From: Lophium mytilinum
Taxonomy: Eukaryota; Ascomycota; Dothideomycetes; Mytilinidiales; Mytilinidiaceae
Assembly: GCA_010093605.1 (NCBI GenBank)
Contig: MU004186.1
Span: 972,616 to 1,036,615 of the forward strand
Length of the DNA: 64,000 nucleotides
Reading direction: 5' to 3'
Positions 55,210 to 64,000 of this stretch are shown here, piece after piece; position 1 is the first letter of the stretch, and the number at the start of each line of letters is the position of its first letter. The translations under genes and the position numbers were made by a program. The notes below the pieces were generated by a model. The model ran no database searches, was not told where the DNA came from, and saw nothing but the letters and a program-made list of their open reading frames with translations.

Positions 55210-57137
55210 CTAAGCGTTCAGGTTAAGTGGTGACCGGCAGGAGAACGTATTCAACTGATGAACCTTGAATGCGTTGATCATTCCTATCGGAACATGTTAG
55301 CACGTTGTGAAAACTGCGAATACACAATACTCACCAACAATCGCGGCATACATTCCCAAGCCACACATAGACAAGGAGCACAAGAAGTAAAGCACATGCC
55401 AGACATTGATGGCAGTTTGGAACATACCACCGCCGGTGAAGCCGCGCATCAATCGCTTGACAGTACTCTCTTGCCTCAGCGTCTGCCCTGTCAAGGGATC
55501 AAAACCTTCGCCTGCAACGGCATGTCTCTGAATGTCGTATCCCAGAGCAAAGAACGGGGGCAGCGTGTAGGTCAGGTTCAGCAACATGGATGAGGAAATG
55601 ATGGCGACGAAACCGAAGTAGTCCGGTATGGCTCCTGCAATTATGAACGCAATAGCCCACCAAACCGGGACAATGGAAGCGTATAAGAATTTTCCACGCT
55701 TGGTAGTGAGGGGCGGCGTGTGAAAAATATCCATGAGGACATTGTTGTAAAGGACTTTGACGCCGATGTTGCCGTAAAGCCCAGCAGCGATGAGGGCAGC
55801 GACCAAGGAGATCATGTTACCAGCAGTCTGCCATCCGTAGGGACTAACACCTTGGTAGCTTGGCTGGAAGCTATACTGGCCTTGGTAGTGATACACGAAG
55901 CATCCGTACACGAGGTAGACAGTGTATATGAAGAGCTGCGCCCCCCACATCGCTTTGAGAAAGTCGCGAGGTCGTCTCATCTCAGCCAAAAACTCGACAA
56001 AAAGTTGGGCGCCAGAATAAGCCAATACACCAGACAACAAGCCATTGATTGACCCGACCAATGAGCTTGCAGGGAGACCAGCATAGTGGAAGATCGGAGG
56101 GTAGTTGCCTTGGTCGTCGGGTGTGATGCTGTCAGGGTCCACGGCGCTACCAGCTGAGCCCAACGTAGAGATGGCGAAATTTGGGGGCGAATTTGCGATT
56201 ACACCCATGGTGATGAAAATGACCAACATGTTCAGCCACACTGCGAAGTTTGCTATCAGTCCGTAGGCTTTGAGGGTCCGGATCTGTGACAACATAAAGC
56301 CGACGCAGATAAAGATGACTGGGCAAACAACGTAGCACAGCTTGAACTTGGACACTTGGGAAATGTTCTCGCCGAATTGAATGGTGACCTGACCGAGGAG
56401 CAAGAGTAAACCGATTGCCTGCATAACGTTGGTCACATGTCGAGCTGTTGTGCCCCAGGTTCTGAACCCGAGATCGCCGTAGTTTCTGGCCGGGAATTCG
56501 TAACTGTCAACGCCTAGGAAGACGCGCCAAATGAGATATCCAGAGTAGCCAGCCATGAAACCGAATACAGTGTACAACGCAATGCCTGTACACGATTAGC
56601 GACGCCAATTGCAAAAGTGCACGACTAAGAACATCTCGCCTACCTGGTCCCCAGCCCAAAGTTCCCATGGCAAACCCTACTCCATATGGCCCTAAGACAT
56701 CTGTGGTGATCAAGTAGAAACCTTTGCAAGGTTATTAGCTCTAAGTTGACTACTCTTCTATTGTGATATTTTCACTCACAAGCCCCGCCTGATGCCGTTC
56801 TGAATGCACGACTCGCATTTGTCCACTCCTCGTCTGATATCACAAGATGGTCTGAAGCTTGTTGGACCTCTGAAGCCCTTTCTGCAGAAGCCTGAAAATC
56901 AGCATGGGTTGCGGATTCATGCGCATTCTTCTTTCGGAGCACGATCTCCCTCCAAGTAGCTTTTGGAGCTGGGGCGGCGTCTTCCTCTTCTCTCGTTCTT
57001 ATCGCATAATAGTTGTACTCTTCAAAGGTGACCTGCGAATCATGCGGCTTGCGCTGCTGTGGTTTGATCAGGGTGCTCGATGCCGCCGGGTGTTGGGTGT
57101 AAGGCGGGGCGGCAATGGGTTCATCCTTTTCGGCCAT
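55210..57137 (-). CDS. Amino-acid transporter, AAAP/MTR-like permease
   Basis: Four exons with introns 56779-56722, 56643-56586 and 55334-55284 (all phase-matched) give 586 residues. The ATG at 57137 is preferred; the frame runs further upstream only through GTG. A hydrophilic N-terminal tail of about 120 residues precedes about ten or eleven hydrophobic segments, starting with DVLGPYGVGFAMGTLGWGPG. Typical features include VLAYSGAQLFVEFLAEMRRP and YHYQGQY in the middle. The C-terminus ends FSCRSPLNLNA, as in fungal neutral amino-acid permeases of the AAAP family (Neurospora MTR type). It would import neutral amino acids across the plasma membrane by proton symport. The frame is intact. Confidence 0.9.
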
Positions 57138-57970
57138 TGTGTCTTGTTGAACGCAGGATGATGGATGGAAGTCTTTTCGTGGGCGAGACGACCAGACGAT
57201 TAAATCATAGGCGTCCACTGGACCCTCATAAGCTTTGACTACTCGATAATGGCGGAAGCTTGGCTCCCTTGGTCCCTTGGAAAGGAAGCTTGTCTCCGGA
57301 AAGGAAGCTTGTTTTTCGGCATGGGCCTGGTCGGAGCTTTATTCCTGGGGTCTACCAATCTCGTGTCAGGCCACGTAATAGATAAGGCGTCCGAACTGAT
57401 CCGGCTTATTCGACCTTCCTTATCAAGAAGCAGCTCGCAGACGCCACATCGAAGTATCAACACGCGATAATGTGGGTAAGCACGGCGTTGACTGCAACTA
57501 GCAAGGCGGGAGAACGACATGGCAAAGCCGACGACAGGCGCCACAGTCTCTCCACACAAAAGATATGCCGGATACCACAGTAGCAGCGGTACGTTCCAGA
57601 GACCGAGATGGCGGGCACTGTAGCTCGCGAAGAGGACCAGAAAGACCAGCATCACGCTATGCCGCCCGTCTGCGCGGGATGGAAAAGCGACCAGGTAGGG
57701 AGGGTAGCCCACACTCTATATGCACCCTCCACTCCTCTCAATTGGCAAGAGGGTCGATAGAGTAGACAGCCGCAGTGGTAAAGTCAGCTCCGCGATCTCC
57801 TAATATCACTATTGAGGTTCAATACGAGAACGAACATTGGTGATGTCATTGTGGGGAAGTATGAAGATGAAGACTGCGACTTCTGAATAGCACCACGAAA
57901 CTACCATTACGACTGATGTTTATAAAAGATTTAACCTTTAGTCAAACCAGTACAACGCGTATCACTAGTC
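57138..57970. other. Intergenic, nothing supported
   Basis: 833 bases. A hydrophobic minus-strand frame (57712-57239) has no recognised motif. A short GGAAAGGAAGCTTG direct repeat lies near 57278-57311. Confidence 0.4.
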
Positions 57971-59769
57971 TCAAGACCTCAACTTGCTCCAGTGTGCATT
58001 CCACCAGCGCAGCTGCGGCTGCCGAAAGTCGTCGTCTTCGACATAACTACCTCCTTGGTTATCCTGAGCCCGAAAGACAACATTCTTAGCGCATTTGGTA
58101 TCATAAGCAGGCCAAATCGGCACCTTGGCTATCCCATGATGGTTGGGATCACGGTCATGGACGAAAGAGACCCATGAGCGCGACATATATTGCGATAGCT
58201 CGTGATAAGATGGGTAGGTCCGATGTAGTTTGAAAGCGTCGACGAAGGATTACTAAAGACGAAGATGAGCTCCGAGTAATGCGTGCTGAAGACCGGTGCC
58301 ACCGTCGCGATGACTTCCTCCGTTCCATTCCACGGCGGCTGATCGAACCGATAACTGTAGACAGGCAATGCCTTCTTCTTGGACGCGAAGTGCTTGGCCA
58401 CCCCTCTTCGGCCGGCATGGACGTTGATGTCTCCTGAAATCGCCGCACCACGCTTATACATCCATCCTTGGTCCGCAAATCGTTCGGATCCAGTGTTGTA
58501 CGGGCATCCTTGGGCAGGGTCATCGGGATAGAGCTGCAAAAGCTCTTCGACATCGCCTGCACTCAGACCACCCCCGTTTAGGCTTTGAACAAATTCGCGG
58601 ACATCTTCGGTGGTGTTTAAAGTTCCCCGTGGACCCCAGAAAGACGCAGTTCCTTCATCTGTATTTGCTCCCGCCATAATTGCGACATTTGAGGTCAATC
58701 CTTTTGCAACACTCTCATGCGGCGGACGAGAGATAATAGTGCCGTCCACAATAGGAGTGTAGACTTGGGGCTCGAATGCCTTAAAGAGCGTGGCGTATGG
58801 CACTTCACGAAGGCATTGAAGGCTATCCTTCGCAGTGTCACATCCGACTGTCTTGGTGACGTTATCGTATTGCTCCTGAAAACCACCTTTATCTTGTAGA
58901 GTGTTGGCGTCTTGGACGGGCTGTCCAAGCATGGTCCCACTGTCCATGATAGCTGCGCGGAAAAGCCTCTCTTTCCTAATAGTCTTTTTGCCACCCCGGG
59001 GATTGTGCGAGTTGTCACCGTTGAACGCGGTAAGGTGATATCCGATACTGAAGGCGCCAGCGGACTCACCCCAAATGGTAACCTTGGCCTTGTCACCCCC
59101 GAACCGATCGATGTTGTCTTGGATCCAGGCCATGGCCATTCTCTGATCGTAGAGTCCGATGTTTGCACTTCCGTCTTTCAGCACTTCTTTAGACGCTAGG
59201 AATCCCCAACCACCAACGCGATAATTTATAGCGACGGCGATGATAGACTTACCTATGGAAACCGAGTTCGAGACAATGTACGACATGTTGTATCTTGGAT
59301 CTGCAATACCGCCAGCATCGAAACCGCCCCCATAAATCCAAACCAGAACCGGGAGCTTCTGGTTTTTGGCTTCTGAAAACTTTCCGCCCTTGGCCACATC
59401 TGGGACGATTACATTGAGGCAAAGAGAGTCTTCGCTAAGTGGTCCAATGCCTACTTCGAACCCGGCATATCCTGGACAGTTTGGTGGCTGCTTGGTAGCA
59501 TCACGTGGTCCTCCATAGTTGCCGGTGAATGGTTCCGGATGGCGGAGCCTCAAGTTCCCAACTGGAGGCTGCGCGAAAGGAATGCCTAGGTATGCCGACT
59601 GGGAGAACTGTGGGAGTGCTTCTCCGCATAATGCTCCGTTCTGTAAAGTCACAGTAGGAGCATTCTTGGGACATTGATGTTTACTCCCGGCAGTTGCGAA
59701 ACCTGCCGTAAGTGCAGGAATAAACGAGACAACAATATAGAGCAGCCTGCGAGAGGCATAATTAAACAT
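57971..59769 (-). pseudogene. Type-B carboxylesterase/lipase gene, one base short near the C-terminus
   Basis: An intronless frame from the ATG at 59769 (upstream sequence opens only with TTG). It has a signal peptide, then LGIPFAQPPVGNLR and the EDSLCLNV motif. The oxyanion-hole Gly run is in VWIYGGGFDAGG and the nucleophile in TIWGESAGAFSIG (S236). Type-B carboxylesterases hydrolyse carboxyl esters, including lipids; here probably secreted. Total length is 1799 bases, one short of 600 codons. Near 58216, after NYIGPT, the frame shifts so that SYHELSQYMSRSW and the last 70 residues are in the next frame. The local CCTACCCATC run is compatible with a lost C. The catalytic His region lies before the break. 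A mutation or an assembly error are both possible. Confidence 0.85.
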
Positions 59770-60409
59770 GGTGTAGCTATGTCGTCGAAAAGGGAAGGAT
59801 TGGCGGAGCAATTGGATCTGCTGCTGTGAGGAGAATGGCTATTATGGGTGAGTGGATCTTTAAGCCAATCCTTGCGCGGAACAGTCCCCCACAATGTTCC
59901 GTCTGATGTTGAAACCACCGATCAACTGTTTCTCTATCCAAGTGACCGTAATTTCGCTAGCACTAGACCCGCGGAGGTTGCCCGGTACTTCTCCCGGAGC
60001 GTCGTCTCCACGTCCCAAAGACCCGTCACCAGGGCGCCATCTCACTAGGAATCCGGAGACCCTGGAAACATGTAGAGACTCCGGGGTAAATCTGGGGTAC
60101 GTAGCCGCAAGGAACCATGTGCAAAAGTAGGCAAGGGTTTCTCTGGGAGCCGGAACCTCAGCCGACCCCGGAAATCTACCAAACCCAACCCCTGCAAAAT
60201 TCCCACCAGTCACTTTCACCATGTCTCTTTTCAATCTCCGATACACCCATGCACTACACTGTTGTCAAATTTGAGGATTCTGTGAGGTGGAATTATGGCA
60301 AGCTTCACAGTCTTACCCAGGTGGAATTGAGAGACGGGGGCAGGATCGTCGTAAAGGAGACATGAGGGTTTAGAATGGTGATATAAAAGGACAGTGTTGT
60401 GTCGATATC
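59770..60409. other. Divergent promoter region
   Basis: 640 bases between the esterase and the alginate-lyase-like gene. A GATATAAAAGG stretch near 60380 is a likely TATA element of the rightward gene. Confidence 0.5.
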
Positions 60410-61780
60410 ATGTCTGTAGCGCAAACAAGCCTCGAGCGAGTCCTACTTCCTACCTACGCAATGCAGTTTTCAATCATGAGCAAGCTGCCATTGAGCGGTA
60501 GAGTTTTCCATATCTTCCTGCTCCTCAACATCGCATTCTCCCAAGCTCGCTCTCATCAAGAAGCTCATGCACTCTCTGCTTCCCCAGAGAATGACTCCAG
60601 AGCCACCTTCGTGCACCCAGGCCTCCTCCACGCCGCCGCAGATTTCACCCGCATAACTTCCAAAGTCAACGCCGGAGCCGAACCATGGCTAACGGGCTGG
60701 AACAAACTCATCGCGCACGCCGACGCCTCCTACACCGCCGCCCCCGTCGCCACCGTCTTCCGCGGCGACGGCACATCCGAGAACTACCCAAACCTGTACC
60801 GCCACGCTGCGGCCGCCTACGCCCTCTCCATCCGCTGGAAAGTGACCGGCAACACCTCGTACGCGACCACCGCCGGCGCCATCCTCGACGGCTGGAGCAA
60901 CACGCTGAAAGAGATCAACGGCACATCTGACCGCTTCCTCGCGAGCGGCCTCTACGGGTACCAGCTCGCCAATGCGGCGGAAATCTTACGTGGGTACAAC
61001 GGCTGGACGGGCCTGTCCGCCACGGTCTCAATGCTCAACACCGTGTTTTACCCCATGAACCATGACTTCCACGTGAACCACAATGGCGCAAAGATAGACC
61101 ATTACTGGGCGAACTGGGACCTCTGTAACCTGATTACCATGCAAGCGATCGGCATTCTCTCAGACAACGCGACAATGTACAACGAGGCAGTCACGTACTT
61201 CAAGAGCGGCGCGGGCAACGGCGCGATCCACAAAGCTATCTGGAAACTGTACACGGAAACCGGATCTACCAAGCCGCTGGGCCAGAGCCAGGAGGCTGGG
61301 CGGGATCAGGGGCACACGACGCTGAATATCGCGATGTTGGGCGTTTTGGCGCAGCAGGCCTTGAATCAAGGAAACGACCTGTTCGAGTATTCCGACAACC
61401 TGATTTTAGCCGGGTAAGCTAGGCTCCTATATCCAATTGCGTGGTGGTGCTGTGGGGGTTGCTAATGTTCGCATAGATCTGAGTACGCTTTGAAGTATAA
61501 TCTTGGCTACGATGTGCCGTACACGACGTATACGAATAGCGATGTCACGCAGACAGTGATTAGTAACTCGTCGCGTGGGACTATTCGGCCGATGGGGGAG
61601 CTGCTGTATGCGCATTATGGGGTCTTGAAGGGACTGAATGCGTCTTGGACAGAGCGGTATCGTGATTTTGTCGTTAACAATGGGTCGGGTGCCGAGGGTG
61701 GTGGGGGGGATTATGGGCCGAATAGTGGGGGGTATGATCAGTTGGGTTTTGGGACGCTTTTGTATCGGCTTGATGCTTGA
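60410..61780 (+). CDS. Secreted alginate-lyase-like (alpha/alpha barrel) protein
   Basis: Two exons joined over an intron at 61414-61476 (GTAAGC..GCATAG) give 435 residues from the ATG at 60410. In-frame ATGs at 60461 and 60476 are alternatives, the last leading straight into a signal peptide (KLPLSGRVFHIFLLLNIAFS). The mature part has the alginate_lyase fold pattern (PF05426) with helical repeats. Candidate catalytic stretches are FHVNHNGAKIDHYWANWDLCN (given by its ends, residues about 221-241) and SQEAGRDQGHTTLNIAML, rich in His, Asn, Arg and Tyr. Fungal members are polysaccharide lyases or close relatives; the true substrate is unknown. Many NxS/T sites fit secretion. Confidence 0.75.
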
Positions 61781-62436
61781 TAGGGTGGGAGGATTGATGA
61801 GGGCGGGAGGCTCTGACGTTTGTCGTTCTTTTTGGCAGATCGGGATGTTTAAAATGGTACTAAAGAAGTGGTTCAAGTAGCAGATGGTTGTTAGCTAGTA
61901 AAACCATATTAGGTGATATATCACAGATATAGTCTTTGGTAGCGTATATACCTCCCCATCTTACATCCACACCAAAAGATTCAATGGAACTTTGATACGT
62001 CTCTGTGTCTGATGAAGCTTTTGAAAAGTCACTCCCATGTCTAAGAAACCTCGATAAGGAAGTTGAGGGTCTGCAATTTTAGAGAAATGACTACGTAAAT
62101 AGTAATAGGATCAGCCCCACTATCAAGCACTCACTAGCATTCCGCTCTACGCTAGCTTTAGGAAATTCTGTAAAACGAGGACCTGCATTACTTCGAAAGA
62201 AGAGCGTGTTATACGACCTGGTGTTGTTAATGAGAATATACGCGTGATGACGGATCACGTCGACATTGTACATACAAGCCCCGAGGCCCCCCAATAAAAG
62301 TAGGAGTGAGGTTGGAGAATTACAATAGGTTCGCAGAGATTGGTTAAGCGATGTCGGTCCGAAGAGTTGCCGAGCAACCTTAAGAATTCAGAAGCTCGAT
62401 TTGAGTCACCTCGTCTTACTTCAACCGCAGAAAATC
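61781..62436. other. Intergenic, nothing recognised
   Basis: 656 bases upstream of the dihydroxy-acid dehydratase gene. Short frames only. Confidence 0.5.
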
Positions 62437-64000
62437 ATGTTGCTTCCACGATTTGGGGCCTCTTTGGCTCGTCCGGCACGCTGCCAGAGCCTCCAATGGC
62501 GGCAAATGTATGTCTATCGCTGCAATTGCCTCCAAATTCCCAGAGAAACTCATTAATGTGTTTGCAGGCGGACATTGTCGAGCTCATCACCCCTCCGAAA
62601 ACTATCCGACGATGAAATCAACAGCATCAGCAAGCACATTACCCAGCCAAAGTCCCAGGGAGCTTCGCAAGCCATGTTATACGCGACTGGAATGAATGAC
62701 GAGGACCTGAACAAGGCCCAAGTTGGGGTATCATCGGTGTGGTATTCAGGAAATCCCTGTAATATGCACTTGATGCAATTGAACAATAAAGTCACTGAGG
62801 GGGTGGAAAGGGCGGGGCTCAAGGGGATGCAATTCAACACCATTGGTGTGAGTGACGGCATCTCAATGGGAACCAAGGGAATGCGCTATTCCCTCCAGTC
62901 CCGAGATCTTATTGCAGACTCGATTGAGACTGTAATGGGTGGACAATGGTATGATGCGAATATCTCCATTCCTGGATGCGACAAGAACATGCCCGGAGTT
63001 ATAATGGCAATGGGTAGAGTGAATCGGCCATCCCTAATGGTGTATGGAGGTACCATCCAGCCTGGATGCGGAAAGGTCCAGGGCAATTCCTCGATCGACA
63101 TTGTGTCGGCTTTCCAGGCCTATGGTCAGTTCATTACCGGAGAAATAACCGAAGAAAAGAGGAACGATATCATCCACCATGCTTGCCCCGGGCAAGGTGC
63201 CTGCGGAGGCATGTACACCGCCAATACCATGGCCACGGCAATTGAAGTCCTGGGCATGTCTCTTCCGGGATCTTCGTCCAACCCCGCAGACTCAAAGGCT
63301 AAGCAACTAGAGTGCCTTGCTGCTGGTGGCGCAATCAAGAATCTCCTCCGAGAGGACATTCGGCCCAGCGATATTCTTACTCGCCAGGCATTCGAAGATG
63401 CCATGGTCCTTGTCAACATCACTGGAGGTTCAACAAATGCCGTCCTCCATCTGATAGCTATAGCGGATTCTGTTGGCGTCAAGCTCACAATTGACGACTT
63501 CCAAAGTGTTAGCGACAGAATTCCGCTACTCGCAGATCTTAAACCATCCGGGAAGTACGTCATGGCGGATATTTTCGACATTGGTGGAACGCCGGCGCTT
63601 CTGAAATTCCTCCTGAAAGAAGGCCTATTAGACGGAAGCCGTATCACCGTCACTGGAAAGACATTGAAAGAGAATTTGGAAAAGGCTCCAGAGTTCCCAG
63701 CCGACCAACAAATCATCCGACCCCTCAGCAACCCGCTCAAGGAGACTGGCCACATTCAGATTCTCCGCGGTAACCTCGCACCAGGCGGATGTGTTGGGAA
63801 GATCACCGGAAAGGAAGGCCTCCGCTTCGTCGGCAAAGCCAAGGTTTACGATGCCGAAGACGACTTCATCACCGCACTCGAACAGGGTGAGATCAAAAAG
63901 GGCGAGAAGACCGTCGTTGTCATCCGCTACGAGGGTCCAAAGGGCGGCCCGGGCATGCCCGAGATGCTGAAGCCCAGCTCCGCCATCATGGGAGCTGGTC
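62437..64000 (+). CDS. ILV3: Dihydroxy-acid dehydratase, mitochondrial (5' part)
   Basis: From the ATG at 62437 a 71-base first exon is joined across the intron 62508-62567 (GTATGT..TTTGCAG) to an open frame that runs to the window end. The first about 35 residues are rich in Arg, Ser and Leu without acidic residues (for example [19 protein letters not shown]), a mitochondrial presequence. The ILVD/EDD motifs are all present: the cluster-binding region [31 protein letters not shown], and [13 protein letters not shown]. The enzyme dehydrates 2,3-dihydroxy acids to 2-keto acids in valine, isoleucine and leucine synthesis and carries an Fe-S cluster. About 490 residues are covered; the C-terminal part is missing only because the window ends. 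Confidence 0.95.

Noticed and set aside
57239-57712. Hydrophobic minus-strand ORF that looks like a membrane protein
   Set aside because: No ATG in good context, no conserved motif, and irregular hydrophobic segments. It may be chance.
62437-64000. ILV3 as a self-resistance copy for a natural product
   Set aside because: It has all motifs and a mitochondrial presequence of a normal housekeeping enzyme, and no biosynthetic cluster is visible in the window.

Overview
The window looks like chromosomal DNA of a filamentous ascomycete (Pezizomycotina). Coding regions are cut by short introns, mostly 47-60 bases, with GT..AG ends and CTAAC/CTGAC-like branch sites. The gene families are typical of such fungi: a P450, a GMC oxidoreductase, an S10 carboxypeptidase, an HSPA12-type Hsp70-like protein, a HET-domain relic, an NLR-like STAND gene with a HeLo-like partner, a copper amine oxidase and a GH27 alpha-galactosidase. 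I do not commit to a class or genus. All exon structures were worked out by hand from reading frame, splice-site phase and family knowledge.

Layout. 0-5 kb: a partial unknown gene, a gene with a MACPF-like motif, a clean non-autonomous hAT-type MITE, a possible truncated LTR and a degenerate tandem array. 5-14 kb: a Gln/Pro-rich protein with a GC-AG intron, a P450, an atypical SDR and a secreted beta-lactamase-fold protein. 14-27 kb: an Hsp70-like gene, several unknown proteins, a RING protein and an acyl-CoA/coumarate-CoA ligase-like enzyme. 27-31.5 kb: a divergent pair made of a HeLo-like (STAND N-terminal) gene and a NACHT-type NLR, both broken. 31.7-47 kb: a GMC oxidoreductase, an EXD1-like exonuclease-fold protein, a CCCH-type protein with a pentapeptide minisatellite, an S10 carboxypeptidase, a membrane desaturase, and an unknown gene with a nearby copy of its 3' end. 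48.6-62 kb: a run rich in secreted or surface functions (amine oxidase, fasciclin protein, alpha-galactosidase, amino-acid permease, carboxylesterase, alginate-lyase-like protein), with a HET relic in the middle. 62.4 kb to the edge: dihydroxy-acid dehydratase of branched-chain amino-acid synthesis, with an apparent mitochondrial presequence.

The most interesting point is the 27-31.5 kb pair. The HeLo-like protein ends in two short copies of an IGNV(N/T)VG motif. The divergent NLR has a similar VGNVT motif directly before its NACHT region, joined by a phase-matched 58-base intron. This is the architecture of fungal amyloid-signalling effector/NLR pairs (HET-S/NWD2 type), here with a motif I do not recognise. 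Both genes carry premature stops, some compatible with RIP-type C-to-T changes.

A second pattern is that four otherwise well-preserved enzyme or chaperone genes (Hsp70-like, amine oxidase, alpha-galactosidase, carboxylesterase) each lack exactly one base. This is either recent decay or assembly error.
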